Shown piece by piece: positions 34,401-47,832 of a DNA stretch of 64,000 bases; the stretch's first letter is position 1; every line of letters starts with the position of its first letter. The notes under the pieces were generated by a model. That model was not told the origin of the DNA. It made no database searches and saw only the letters and a program-made list of their open reading frames with translations. Made by a program: the position numbers and the translations under genes. This stretch comes from Zelopaecilomyces penicillatus (taxonomy: Eukaryota; Ascomycota; Sordariomycetes; Hypocreales; Pseudodiploosporaceae): assembly GCA_005765155.1 (NCBI GenBank), contig VCCP01000003.1, positions 3,534,001 to 3,598,000 on the forward strand. The letters are read 5' to 3'.

Positions 34401-36848
34401 GATTTTGATTGAATTTGAGCCTATATTCTCAGCAACGTCCTTCAGCATGTACTAGAAACAAATTGTTGAAATGGATATTTGCGAATGTCAGCAGCATGTT
34501 CGGTGTATAATAGAGCGTGCATACGCCACCATGCAGACAGGACCTGTTCGCCAAGTCGGACAAGACGGCATGTCAAGGGAGGCTTCTTGGCCTTCTTGGC
34601 TCACGATCTTGCCCAGACGGCAGAGAGACGCACCTTCACAACCACCCATGTTCCATAGCTAGCCGAATGACCGAGGCGCGCCGTTTATTTGACTGTCTTG
34701 AATGTTGAGGTGGTGACCCTGGAAAAAGGCAGCCATGTCGCGTGCGCATTGTACATACCATCGATAAATAAAGAGCTCGGCTCGTACTTTGTTCCTTGTC
34801 TTGCGTACAATGGATGAAAGACGGAAGAATCGTCAGCCATACGACAGGACTGTGGCTTAATCTAACTTCTAATGGCCTAATCGTGGATGTTCCCCTCATG
34901 ACGATCCATGGCGCTTTTGCTGCGGTTTCTCTCTCCTCTACGACAAACCCAGCCCAACCTCACACTCGATTTTCAGCCATGTGCTCCAACAAAAGCCTCC
35001 CAACAGGGACTTTAGTAGTGGGCACTAAAAACAGTCTAGAAAGGGCACCAGGGCCGAGGTTTTGCGGGGGGCATTTGCCAGGGGTCACAGACCAACGACC
35101 TCTTTAGCTCTGTTACCATTAAGCAGCATTGTATTCCCCTGGTCCAACACGATTCAGCACGACTAGCTTTTTCTTTTCTCCTTTGACGAGGTTTCAACGA
35201 ACCCACCTGTGCGCCAACAGCAGATCGTCAGCCGCAGTCGAACTAAACAATATTACCAATTACTAAACCGGTTTGCTTCCAATTCCGGGGTCTTGCCCAT
35301 GGGGTATTATTTGTGGACAGTTTTGAGCCCCTCCCCATTCCTGGGGGTTTGAGGAAGATTTTGTGTGCAGTGCTCCGGACATGAATGGGTGTGGCAAGCA
35401 TCATTGAAAATGGGTTGTGCGGTCGCATAACAGATATCAGATGAACGGATTTCCTCTCCCAGGAGTACAGAAAGTCAAAGATGACTTGCCTCATTCTGAA
35501 TAGTAACCCATCAATATTCCAGGACAACGAGGTACCAACCACATGCACTTTTTGAGTACTTAATGCTCAGGAAGGAAAGTTAGCTTCCTGTTCGTCTGTT
35601 CTCGTTGGAAGATTTATCTGCAAAGGACTTTCGGCAGGAACGGCTACGCTATGTTGGTTCAACACAGAACCAACAACCGCATGAATACCCCACACGATAG
35701 CTAGGATATAGATAGATAGATGCATTAGTTACGACTACTCATAGGTTTACATGCATCAGGTCTACTGCCAGAAGGGGGTATAATCCGGATGCACTTTTGA
35801 TGTTGTTACCGAGGTTCGTGCCGTGGTATGGGGTAGCAGCGTCAAACGGCTTGGCTTCAACGGCGGTCAATCGGCACCGGACACCCCTTCCAGCCAGCCG
35901 CGCTTCCGATGATGACAGTCTTTCTCGCCCCCTCGCCCCCTCCCCCGGACAAGGCACCGCGTTGAGAGTCTAGTTGGAGTGTGGCATTTCCCATGTTCGT
36001 ACAGACAAAGGCACTTTGTTTGTTCCGTCTACGGCAATACGGCTCCGTGGCAGCTCGTTGTCTCTCGTTCATCGTACTGCCAAGGCATCGCCACATCGCC
36101 AAGTCGATTGGGATGCATGGCAGAAAATAGGTACTGCAGACTTGTTACAGTTTGGGTGTACCCCAGGGTGGCAATAGGTTTCCCATCACCTCACCCACCC
36201 GGTGAGGGCCCCACGATGCCGGGGCCCTGTCTGGACTCTCTCGAATAAAAGAAGCCTCTCTTGTTAGAGAAGACCTTGGTTTTATTAGCCTTCAAGCAAG
36301 TTTTGTAATATGGAGTATCTTGACCGTGCGGACCCGGTCCTCGGCCATCCGCAGTTTGATCGATGGATTAGGAAAATACCCCAGAGTCTCACTCTTGCCA
36401 GAGAAGCTTGCATTGTTACACATGTCTATATGTACAGGGCCGGTGCTTTCCTGTCAAAGAATAGGCCGCCAAGTGTCAGCCGCCTCATGCAATCCGCGGT
36501 GTAGGGTGTGATCCCGCTCGTGCTTCCTTGGTCCCGGGACGGTTCACTCACGCCATTGTCCTCTGCTCCGCGTGGTGACTAAACGATGTGCTTCTCATTA
36601 GAGATGCGGCGCCGCATATAGCCGCCCGCAGGACAAGTGTTTCTTGCTCATTTCTCCCAGAGTTCCCAACTCCAACGCCTAGCCCAGTCCAGCCCAGCCC
36701 AGCCCTTTATACACACCCAGGTCCTGAATGGAAATGACCGTCCATATCAGTCGTATCGTACATGGATAGTTTCGCAAAGAGTGACATCGAGAAGCGCCTT
36801 CATCAATGACATCCCCAAATCCGAAATCTTGGGAAGGGGAAGTATCGG
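31490..36848. other. 5.4-kb gene-poor region
   Basis: The first few hundred bases are the OPT promoter. The rest shows no ORF with protein-like composition, no terminal repeats and no recognisable transposon protein. Base composition is mixed, so it does not look like strongly mutated (RIP) repeat DNA. A non-coding transcript or a far-upstream regulatory region cannot be excluded. Confidence 0.35.
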
Positions 36849-37345
36849 TTATTTAGAGCCAAGACCAGCTTCACTCCGCATCTCTTCTCGTCGCGCTTCA
36901 GCCTCCTTTTGCTGCTTCTTGACAGCACTTAGGTCGGCCTTCTTCTTCCTCTCCTCATCCTCCTTCATCACAACCCACACTATTTCTACAGTTAGCCTCT
37001 TCCTTATAGATCCATCAAAGTGGGTGGAACACACTCGGCTTGTCGGATTTCGCATATTCCTTGAGCTTCGTTACAAACTCGTCAAATTCCTGCTCTCGCT
37101 CCCCTCTCGACTCCAGACTCCTCTTTCGTAGGTCTGGATTATATCTGGATCGCAACTCCTCCTCTGTAGGCACCAGCCAGTATGTAAATGCCGGTCCACC
37201 AACACTGATAGCCGTGCCACTGTATTTTAGATCCACGTTAGCACGTGCAAAGGTTTTTCGCGTAGGTTTAGTGCTCCTGAAAGAAGGCAGCTCACCCTAC
37301 TAGCACCTTGCTCCACAACTGCCAATTGAAAGGTTTTTTGGGCAT
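36849..37345 (-). CDS. CBP4: cytochrome b mRNA-processing/assembly protein CBP4
   Basis: Three exons (37345..37296, 37219..37035, 36979..36849) encode 121 aa, as usual for fungal CBP4. This mitochondrial inner-membrane protein helps newly made cytochrome b enter complex III. The start MPKKPFNWQLWSKVLVG leads into the single helix (AISVGGPAFTYWLVP), then the hallmark PTEEELRSRYNPDLRKRSLE, QEFDEFVTKLKEYAKSDKP and WVV. A Lys/Glu-rich coiled tail ends the protein. The longer open frame upstream was rejected because it continues through the first intron. Confidence 0.92.
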
Positions 37346-40300
37346 TTTTAGGAAGAGAGCCGCTCTGCTCAAACTCTTTCGTGCCTCGATTGGGCGAGAT
37401 TGGAGGTGGCGGTTCGTGAGCGTTTGAAGGCGACTTGACTCTCTTACCACATGTGTGCTCCAGATTCAACTCAAATCTCGCCGTTGAAGCCGTCATCATT
37501 GATTCTGCCAACCAACTAATCAAAATCAGGCAGGCGGACAATATGTGGCATGGTGGTGCACAAAGCGCCACACCAAGAGTGGGTCCCCGTGTGGCGGCAT
37601 GTGAGGGCCGCTCTGGTCCATATATTTGCTGCATCATTCTGGTGTCCTTCTGGAACCTCTATGTTAACATCATCACATGTCAAAAACGGTCCTTTAGGTA
37701 ACCGGCTTATATTTCACTATGTACCGTCTTCTTTAGGCACAGTTGAGTAGTAAACCCGTTCTAGCCTATACTTTCAGGCTTTTCTGAATCTTAGGTTTGT
37801 CAATATTCCGAACATGTTTCAATTACCCGGGAGATGCCAACTGTATGTTCAAATAATTTATGCTTTTCTGGTTTTTAATAGCAGGGAGATTCAAAACGAA
37901 ATACCATCTACCGAGGTAAAGGACATCGAATCCGCTCCGTGTTGTGATAAGAATATTGGACTTTGGAATATCAATAGGTTAAAAAAACACTGTAACCTTC
38001 TAAACAGTGTGGTTGTAGCAGTGGAGCAACTTTCATAAAACTCAAGAACCGTTGCAACCAAAACAGCAACCAGCAAAAATCAAGTCATGAACTCTAAATC
38101 AATTGTCAGCTCATAGAAAATGATGTCACCATTTCTATCCACATCCACGGATACATACCAGTTGAAATGCATGTCATGGCAATCAATGACTAGAGAATTC
38201 CTGTGGTGACATGGATGTGCGTGACTCGGCGTAGTAGAGTTCCCGATAAGACTTCTCTTTTTAAGAGATAGCCTATTGCTCGGTTTCCTTGTGGAAGCAA
38301 TAGGTGTGCCAAGGGCTTGTCAGCGCCCATTTTCCGGGGACCTTGGAAACATGGAGTGTTTGAGTCGTAACCCAGTACTTAATTATCGGAATCGCCGCCA
38401 CAAGCTATTGGAGGCATGCGATGTCAATTTTGTTTTACTCACAGAGTCGGGTTGAATACAGAAATGATGAAAAATAAGATACACAGCGACCCACTAGCGA
38501 TTTCGATGATGTTTTTACTACCAGCTAAATATCGGAGCTCATATCAAATATTTGGCGATGCGATCTTGATGAGTGTTGAGGAGGGGGGAATGGATCTGCA
38601 ATGTCACAGCGTTCTGACAGCGTTTGCGGCCCTTGGCTGGCTTATGCCATTCACTGATTAGGATCCAATCAAGTCACACGAAGCGCCAAACATGAGACGG
38701 AACTGTAAGTACGGCAACCTCAAGCCGTGTAGCAGCTGGGGTCGGTAAATGTAAGGGGCATTTCAGCCATTCCCAGCGACGAGACACAGAGTGGCATTCA
38801 ATATGCGTGGTGTAAGTTACATTGTGTCCCCCGCGGTTTCTGGGAGCAACTTCTCCGACGAACGGATTATTGACTGACTGCACACAAGGGCGCCGCCAAC
38901 TGGAAGAGCACGAAACTTTTCAAGCCATGATGCTGCGTTCATGCACAACCAAGTCCCGCACCCAACCCGGCATAACGTGCGTGCTGATGAATCGTGGATG
39001 TTCATCTTCGGTCTGTTGAGGTGGCCTGAAACGGAGTTTGAAGCCAACCAAGTCTTGAAGCCAGTCCAGAGTGTCTGCATTGATGGATCATGTTACTCGT
39101 TCTAGAGGAAATGCTGCGTCGCCGCACCTGATATCGTGATGTGGTGTAATATTGACAATCACGTAAAGGCACCTGCCTATACTTTTATTCAGCCATCCAC
39201 ACTCTGCAGTCAAACGTTGCGTTGAGACAGTGAGAAACAAGCCAAGGAGGAGGAGGGAGGGCGGCTTGCCGCGACAGCAGCCAGTTGCTGAGAACCAACG
39301 AAATGGGCGGTTCTAATACAATACATAACTACAAACAACCAGCCCAGTCCCTGCTCCTGCTCGTACAATGTATGCTAATGCTAATTAGTCGGTATTGGTT
39401 GGGTTGGCTAATTACTTCGTATTGCCGTCAGACTTGCTAAAAAGCTGCTCCAGTGATCGATCACACGGCACAGGGCTGCCTGCCCACTCGACCTGTGCCT
39501 TGGCGTGTCGTCGAGAGGCCTCTAAAGCTCAGCGGAAAAGGTGTGGAGAAGTTGCCCTGCTTCCAAATCAGGCGACCGTTGTCTCTCATCCAGAGACCTC
39601 CGTCTCGTCTCCCCAGGCTACCACCCGAGCTCTGCAAGTAAACAGCTGGTTCATTGCAAGTTCACATGCGCAATAATTGGCACATCCCTTTTTCCGTTGA
39701 AGATGAAGGAGAGAAAGCGACAGTGGTGGTTAATTACCTGTAGGCAGGAAATAGTTCCATGCCCAGGGACAAGACCCCAGAGTCCCATACAATTGGGCTC
39801 ACCCACCTGACCAACCGTCTAGGAGGACGCGAGGTAGTAGGTAAGTAGTTTAGTGGTGTAGGTGGTAGTAATAGGTACCTACAGGGCAAAGGCAAGCACG
39901 GCATGATGCAAGGTACCCGATCATAATATTGAAGCACGGGCTCCAGAGGTTGACACTTGGGTAGTGGCCACAACGTTAGGGCGTTCAGTAGAAACCCCCC
40001 CAATTATCCAGACACACTTTACCAGCGCTGGGGCGTCTGTGTGTGGCTGCACGTCAACTCCACCAGCCAACCGCCTGCCCGGCCATCTGTCTCTGTGCTG
40101 GGCAAGCCCAAGACCGCCCTCGAAACATCTCCCGGCAACGTCGCCCTACGCCTCCTCCTCCTGTTCCTCCTGCTCTCCTCCTATTCTCCTCGTTTTCTTT
40201 CCCTTGGGCAGAACTGCAGATTGGACAGCTTCGCCTAAGGAACCCTCTTCATCCTCAACTCCATCCATTCCGATCCTCAGCCTACGACTTGCGCAACTCC

Positions 40301-40781
40301 CACTCCCGGCATTTCTACGACCCGCCAACCCCTCTGACGACGACATCCACAACGAACATCCGTCTTCCCTCTGCGAGCACGCTACTTAAGAGTCAGCCGG
40401 GTATTTGCGACTGTACCTGAATCAGTGACGACCGCCTAGTTGCCGGTTCTCCCCGTCTCCCCATCTCAATCGACGTAAACGAGCAGAGCACAATTGAGCT
40501 GCTGCAACGAGCCTATACCTATCACGACTACACATCTGTCCTCTTTTTCAACATAATTGATATTGCATTGCGATTGTCTTTAAGAGCCATGTTGCTCTAG
40601 AACCCTTCCTTTCTCTCTTCGACTTGTTTGTCTGGGTGGTTGTTCATTCTGGATATGCCAACCACACAGTATTACTTGACACTTATTTACGATATTCTTT
40701 GAGGAGCATTTTTCTTGAAACAAGAAGCTTGTCGATTATAGCAAACTGTAATTTCGGCTGGTTATCGGCCACGAGATTGGC
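37346..40781. other. 3.4-kb intergenic region with SKT5 promoter and leader
   Basis: CBP4 promoter on the left; the right part (about 40000-40780) is CT-rich and likely the long promoter and 5' UTR of SKT5. No supported gene between. Confidence 0.4.
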
Positions 40782-43700
40782 ATGGCATACGAAGGAACAT
40801 ATGGTGGTGGCCATCAGAGGCCGTATGCTGGCCAAACGGCGCAACGCCCGAACCGGGGCGGATTTGGCGGTGGGCAGGCACCGCAGCAGCAATATGGCAA
40901 TTACCAAGGCGCGCAAGGCTACGAAGATTATGGCGCTGGGGGTTTCGAGCAGGACTACGGCAACCAGCATCCAGGACCGGAATTTAGGCAGGCTGCTAGG
41001 CCGCCACCGGATCACTATGCCCAGGGACCCAGACAAGGAGGACGACCGGCTCACGGTGGTTACGATAGAGGAGGCCATATGAACGGCCAAACACACTCTG
41101 GCGGGCATCACGGCGGGCATCACCCGCCTAGAGGAGGTCGAGGTCCTTCACCCACAAGGAGAGGAGTGCCTAACGGGCCCCGACCCCAGACGGGTAGCGG
41201 GCGGCCTGGCCCGCAGGACTATCCTCCAAACTTTGATCACGGAAGTAAGTTTCGTTTACGCCCCACCAAGGAAAATTCCTTGCTCACACCGGGCCCTGCC
41301 TACAGTTGCGCGAAAACCTGTCCACAGTGCTCCAGTCAGTCCTCATGACCCGGCCTTCGGAGGCGGTCACTACCAAGATTCCCCTGGGCAACAGCGGAGG
41401 CACGATATGGAGAACGACCAGCAGCTGGTGAGCCAGATGTCGGGCATGAACATGAACGGCCAGAGGGCAAGAGGACCTCCTGGAGTCCCCGGTGGAGGCG
41501 GTAGTCATAGCTTCGAGGGCTCACGACACCAAGGCGAGTACGGCCGTCCTTCCACACAAAATGGCCGGGCACCCCACCCTGGTGGTCGTCCGCCTCCACC
41601 TCAAGACTATCCTGATTCTCGAAGGCACCCCCCTGGACAAGCTGGTGGGGGTTATGGCGAATACGACGATGGATACAGCCAGTCTTCTCAACAACCCCCT
41701 AGAAACACGTTTGCACCACCTGAGCGAAGTGTGACCATGCCTATCAACAGCATTAGCCAGCGCCCTGGAATGCCACCGCAACGATCGGAAACAATGCCTT
41801 ATAATCATGGCTCTGCTGGTCAGGGCATACTGCAAAGGCCATCTACGGCATCGGGACGACGGGGCTCTCCCCCAGGCGGGTATTCCCAGGACTACCAGGA
41901 CTACCAGGGACCAGAGCCAGACTCCTTCAACAGGGCTGGTTATGGGAACCAACAACAGCCAGCTGCCTTCGTTGACGATGTCTATGACTCCTATTATGAT
42001 GACCCTCGCATGGGCAACCAGGACGAAGGCGTACAAGCTCATCGCCGAAGCCTTTCCATTGTTCCAGACTTTACCAGTACATCACAGGCTGCGAGAGGGT
42101 CTTTTGAACAATCAATGCGACCTGGATCCGAGCATGCGCATCCAGGGGCACATCAAACAGCAAAGTTGAGCCACGCTCGGTCATTAGCAGATATGCGGGA
42201 ACCGCAGGCAGCAATTTTTGAGATGGCAGGCGATATCCCAGACGTGCCTGCGATGCCTCCCATGCAAAAATACCCACCCGACTCTAGTCGAGGATATAAT
42301 GGATCTGGGGGATACAACTCAGCACCTCCATCACGAGGTCCAAGTGTTCCACCGGGAGCGATGGGGCGACCGGGATATGCAGGTAGTCCTGGGGCTAGTA
42401 GACCTGGGATGGCAGCACCGCCGAGCACCAACCCAGATGGCCTGCCTGCCCATCCCGCCCCCGTTCGCCAGGGCTTGGTTTCGAAATCGATCATCAATCC
42501 TCATGGCAAACCGCCTCCCATTCGGAACTATGGCGCTGTTCCTCGCGGAGGGCCACCTGCACAGCAGTATCAACAACAGCAACAGCCTCCAGTTTATCAA
42601 GGCGGGCAAGGGCAAGGCTACCAACAGCAACATCCGCCTCCACAGCAGCAGCAGCAACAGCAACAGCAACAACAGCTACCACAAAAACAAGAACAGCAAG
42701 CACCACAACAACAGCCCGTGACTCCTGGAGAACTCGAGCATTTGAGAATGGTTATAAAGAATGACCCTAGCGATTCTGTTTCAGCACTACGATTGGCCAA
42801 ACGCTTAATTGAAGCATCAGATGTTTTGATTCCCAATTTACCTGATCCTAGAGCTAGGGGGAAGGCGCGGGAAAGATATCTTATGGATGCCCAAAAAGTG
42901 CTCAAGAAGCTAAGCAGCGCCCAAAACCAGGAAGCCATGTTTGTGCTGGCTGATGGTCTTGGCAGAGGACTTTTTGGCAATGAGCCGGATAGTAAGGAAG
43001 CCTTTACACTATATCAATCTGCTGCGAAGATTGGGCATGCAGCAGCTGCATATCGCACAGCCGTATGCTGTGAAATTGGTCATGAAGAAGGAGGTGGCAC
43101 ACGTAAAGATCCCATGAAGGCAATTCAATGGTATAAGCGATCAGCGACGCTTGGTGATCCGCCAGCCATGTACAAGTTGGGTATGATTCTGCTTAAGGGT
43201 CTGTTGGGACAACCAAAGAATCCCCGGGAGGCTGTTGGATGGCTGAAACGCGCGGCTGAGAGGGCAGATTCGGAGAATCCACATGCATTGCACGAACTTG
43301 GGCTGCTGTACGAATCCGCGCAACCCAACGACGTCATTATTCGTGACGAGCAATATGCGTTGGAATTATATCATCAGGCGTCTGAGCTAGGATACAAATT
43401 CTCACAGTTTCGGTTGGGCTGCGTGTACGAGTACGGATTGCTTGGTTGTCCAATCGACCCCAGACTGTCGATTGTGTGGTACTCACGGGCAGCACAGCAA
43501 GAGGAACACCAAGCGGAACTAGCTCTCAGTGGTTGGTATTTGACGGGAAGTGAAGGTGTTCTAAACCAAAGCGATACAGAGGCATATTTATGGGCGCGGA
43601 AGGCAGCTGTTGCTGGTCTCTCCAAGGCAGAGTATGCAATGGGCTACTTCACCGAGGTAGGCATCGGAGTGCCGGCAAATCTAGAGGATGCTAAGCGGTG

Positions 43701-43970
43701 GTACTGGAGAGCGGCTGGTAAGTTTAGATACTCTTCTCTTGGAGGTTGTCGGATGTCCTAGGGGGGCTAGCACCGTGCAGTCTATAATGTGTCTTTTTTT
43801 TCATTCATACATATATTAATACTGTCTTCACAGCTCAAGATTTTCCAAAGGCTCGGGATCGCCTTGAAGACCTGAAGAGGGCAGGCAAGGGGGAACGACC
43901 TCGACAACGAGAGCGGATCTCTCGCAGCCGGATTGAGAAGCAACAGGAGGGAGAGTGCGTCGTCATGTAG
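40782..43970 (+). CDS. SKT5: chitin synthase activator with Sel1 repeats (SKT5/CHS4)
   Basis: Three exons (40782..41244, 41306..43717, 43834..43970) encode 1003 aa. It activates chitin synthase III and brings it to the growing wall and septum. The first ~640 residues are Gly/Pro/Gln-rich and disordered, with poly-Gln just before the folded part. Sel1-type helical repeats fill about 670-960 (for example EAFTLYQSAAKIGHAAAAYR and AIQWYKRSATLGDPPAMYKLG). The tail is basic (RPRQRERISRSR) and ends CVVM, a CaaX box for farnesylation as in yeast Chs4. This box appears only after splicing the last intron; reading through it stops at 43761 and loses the box. Confidence 0.94.
42625..42712. repeat. CAA/CAG-rich tract in SKT5
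   Basis: Mixed CAG and CAA codons giving poly-Gln with few interruptions, at the end of the disordered part of SKT5. Confidence 0.8.
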
Positions 43971-44522
43971 CATGGAGGAACGCACCGCCGGGGAGCACGC
44001 ACGAATTGGGACGAATGACACTCCAAGTGAGTGAGTGATAACCTTGCCTGGGCCGTGCGGAAGGGACGGGGCAGATCCGGTAAGGTAGGGCAAGGTAGGG
44101 ATTCTGAAACAATTCCTTGAGAATCAAATCGGGGCAACCACGGGTTTCTCTTCACAAATGAACAGGAGCTCAGGCAGGGCTGGCAAAACTTACATGGCAC
44201 TGTGAATGAGGATGAATGAGGATGAATGAGGATGAGTGCCTGAGGACAAGTGGTAATGAATGGAACATGGATCATGGAAGGGAGGCCGGTTGGTATGCTG
44301 AGTATAGATTCTTAGGCAGCCTGTTGGATGTACTTTATATTGTAATCAATGATTTGATGTGATGCCAATTGGTACCAAAGCTGGCACCGCTACCGGAGCC
44401 GCTCGGTAGAATAGCTCTGTGATATGTACACGGGCGTTATACAGGTTGTTGGATACGAAGTGATAGATGGAGTCAACATGTCCAGAATCTTACTTCCATC
44501 TGGTTAGATTCAAGTAACGCAT
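43971..44522. other. intergenic region between convergent SKT5 and thioredoxin genes
   Basis: 3' flanks of both genes. About three tandem copies of the 10-mer GAATGAGGAT lie at 44203-44233. No gene seen. Confidence 0.45.
44203..44233. repeat. tandem 10-mer GAATGAGGAT
   Basis: Three head-to-tail copies in the SKT5 3' flank. Confidence 0.8.
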
Positions 44523-45297
44523 TCATCTCCCACCAAATAAGCCACCAAACAGGGCCCCTCCTCCACCACCTCCACCTCGGCCTCCCTGGCGCCGTGCCTC
44601 CCTGCAGATCCATTCGACTAAGAACTGGCGGTCTGCCATCTTACGCGCATCGGTGAGCTTAGTGGCCGTCTGAGCCTCTCCGGCATCGAAGCTCAGCAGG
44701 GTCGGGACGGAGGTGATCATGTAAGCCATGGCAAGCTGCTGCCCCCCCGCCTCGGCCGCGGCGACCATGAGATCCGGGGCATCAAACTCGACCTCGGCAA
44801 AGGCGACTCCGCCCTCCGCCTCGCCGACGCCCGACGCTACCAGGTCCCGGAGAAGCGGCTCGACGGTGCGGCAGGTCGGGCACCAGCCGGCGGTCCAGAA
44901 TGTCAGGAGCGGTGTTCGGGAAGATGAGCAGAGGGAGAGGTGTGTGAAGAAGGAGTCACGGTTGCGTATGCTGTTTGTTTTTTGGTTTGCCAAAAAAAGG
45001 GCGCCCTTGAGTTAGCCCAGGCTGTCTTTTTCTTGCACTCATGCTGCATAAATAAACACAACTATTTCGGGTGGCTTGAGGGAAATACTAAAAGATAATG
45101 CTAGGGCTAGTTTGGAGGCTCTCTTACGGATCAAATATTTGGTTCTTGGCCTTTCGCGCAGATGTGGTAGAAAGACATGCTACTCGTTGCTGCTGTTGGA
45201 GCAGCAAACTCGTCGTCCTCGTCGTCGTCGTCAATGGCGGTGGAGCGTGATGTGACAGTTTGGTCAGCAGACGACCGGTTCTATGGCTCCACTGCAT
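44523..45297 (-). CDS. mitochondrial thioredoxin-like protein
   Basis: Two exons (45297..45128 and 44970..44523) encode 205 aa. Exon 1 gives an N-terminus rich in Arg, Thr and Ser with no acidic residue for about 50 residues (MQWSHRTGRLLTKLSHH and later CLSTTSARKAKNQ), a strong mitochondrial presequence. Exon 2 begins a thioredoxin fold with the redox site WCPTC in LLTFWTAGWCPTCRTVEP and the cis-proline loop SVPTLLSF. The usual WCGPC is replaced by WCPTC. The tail is Gly-rich (GGRGGGGGGGALFGG). Likely a thiol-disulfide oxidoreductase of the matrix. The 157-nt intron has a GCTAAC branch site. The start is the first ATG of the open upstream frame. Confidence 0.85.
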
Positions 45298-47832
45298 TGT
45301 TTATCGGATTGGTGCTGTGAGAAACGGAAGAGGTTGCTTTTCCCTTTCAAGGCGTTTAGATGGATGTCTGTCGTCGTCTCGTGTCGTCTTTTTTTTTGGT
45401 GGGTGTTATGGCGCTGGGTAGTGAGAGTGACGTAGGCGGCAGCTTTGTGGTGCAAGCTACCAGCAAGGGTACTAGGCCCGACGTAGTAGATAAAAAGGGC
45501 GATCAATTGGTGGGGGTGTTGTAGTGGGTGGGGGCCAGCTGGAAATCTTCGTAGATATCTCGGTCTAGGTAATTAATGTGTCAACTGGGGGATTGTCGTT
45601 AGGGTTTCGAAGGCCACCGTAAACGTACAATCCAATCATTACTCATTATTCATTATTCATTATCCAGCATCTGTTTCTCATCAACAGATTTTTGAGCATC
45701 AAGCACCATGGTTCTACCGGCTCAGTCTGCTGATGCGGTGATGCGGCGTGCCCGCCAGAGGAAAAGTATTGATACAAAGCTGAATCGCATCAGCATCAAC
45801 ATCCATCAAAAGCGTGAGGACGATGACTGATGATTCCATATGCGAGTAGGAATAGCAACAGCAATGGGATGGAAAGAGACAACAGATAGAGTATTGCCAG
45901 TCGCACCATCTCGCCCCACACCAGAGGGCCGTTTGGCACACTTGGTCCCCTGCAATCTGATCGGCATTAGCTGAGCTGCGACAAGATGCCGGTGATGTGA
46001 CGGGCGACGCGTGCAGACATTGTGTATGATACCCGACCTTTGTACTGTAGGTATCAATGTACAGCACTCTGCATGGCTCCAGATTCAGTATCAATGCTGA
46101 GCATCACACACAAGTTTAAAAAGCTTAATCACGTTGGGTGGGCTGTCAAACTGGCAAACTGTAACTCTACTAGATACCCGACTGCCCACCTACTAATTAC
46201 TATGTATCATCGGGTTTCCTTTGCGCCCAAAAACTTGGGATGGATGGATGGAGCTTGGAGGGGGTTCGTGTGTTGTCGTAATTGCGGGGTGCAGTTGGTA
46301 CCCTCTGTTTTGGGGGAGGTTCCACTGATGGCACGGACAGGCTTGACTGCACTTGTCCGCCCTGCGGGTTATTATGATAGGATACCAAATAATAAGCAGG
46401 TAGGTTATCACACCACTGTGATTACTACCTAGGCTTGCACAAACGTACTGTAGACACTAAGGTCTGTGCATTGTAGAGTTGTACTGGTAAAGACGGCTCG
46501 CAATTCCCGAACTGTTGGAACCGCGGGTTGAACAGAGACACAGCTGTATCTCCTCCATCTCCGCCATCAAGCAACTTGCCCAGTGCCGTAGCGCGTCATG
46601 GTGCATATGGCGACACCAGCGACTGCCGCCGAGTCATCTCCAAACGGCAGCGCTAATTGGGTGCTGTGAGGCCGGATAGGGACCAGGTTGGGGCCGGCTA
46701 GGGCACTTGCTAGGGGACTGGCTAGGGACCCCTAACCTCAAGGCTGGGGGGCTTGGTTTGGTGGCTCACATGTGCATCCTGCACAAGATGCCGCCTGACC
46801 TCTGCCATCATAATCACGATGAACTGTGGACTGGAGACTGGGAGACTCGGCTTGTGGGTTTCCTAAACCAGAAAACGGTTGAGATCTCCCTCTTGGCGGA
46901 GGCGTCGGAGTATTTACAACGCAGAGGCTGTCCATGGTTCGCAAGGTAGTCGTTGGAGAATCAGCCTGAGTTGTCCGCCGTCACCATCACATCGCAATCC
47001 CCGCGCGCTTCGACCGCCTCGACCGTCGCCTCTTTCCTTTTCCCTTGTTGTCGTATCAGCCGCTTATCTACTTCATCCTTCCACATCCACCCCGGTTTCT
47101 CCTCCGTTTCTCTTCTCCTCCTCTACTGCTTTGCACTGTTCTTGACTGCGCGGAGCAAACCCTGTGAAGAGGGAAGATACTTTTGGCTTGCTCTGCTACT
47201 GTGTTGGGGGGAACGGCGACTTCCATCCAGCCTGGCGTCCTAGTCAAGGCACTGCTACCCGTTCGTCTGGCTTCGCGGCGCCCCCATTATCTCGGCCCGC
47301 GCGACGCACTCAAGCAGGTCGCATCCACGGGTGCTCCTTGGCGCTGCCTCCTCCATCGCCATCGCTATCGCCAAGACATCTCGCATAGTGCCCATTCTGA
47401 GGGTGGCCTGGCGTTGTGTCTCGTCAGGTGCAGCTTCTCCGGTGGCTAGATCTGCCTGCATTTGCTTGCTCTCTCTTCCCTCGTCTTCCGGTCGAACACA
47501 ACAAATGCTAGATTTTTGTTATCCTGCTCATTCAGCTTCAGCAACCTAGTTCACAGCTTCAAACATACGCCAACTATAGTACCTAGGTGACCTAATCGAT
47601 ACCTTGAGTTTTGTCTTCCTCAAAGTCTACATCGAACCTATGAAACTTTATCTCACCTTTTAAACCGATCTCTTTTTTTGGGCGCCGCTTCAAAGTCTCC
47701 TTCCGCCATCCTCCACCGTTCTCGGGGGCTCGGAGCACCCACTTTGGATATAAAGTCCCGACGTCATCACCTTGTTTGTCTGCGGCATAATTTAATAGCA
47801 TTTCTTTGAGCCCGAATTGCAGGCAGACCGAG
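45298..47832. other. 2.5-kb intergenic region with HOL1-like gene promoter
   Basis: No supported gene. A run of ATTATTC units lies at about 45639-45663. The last 800 bp are CT-rich and probably promoter and long leader of the MFS gene. Confidence 0.4.

Noticed and set aside
34796..35107. 103-aa plus-strand ORF in the gene-poor region
   Set aside because: No domain, no signal, no splice context; composition like chance.
37227..37637. 136-aa minus-strand ORF
   Set aside because: It reads through CBP4 intron 1 and starts in non-conserved sequence; only the part translated in another frame from 37345 matches CBP4.
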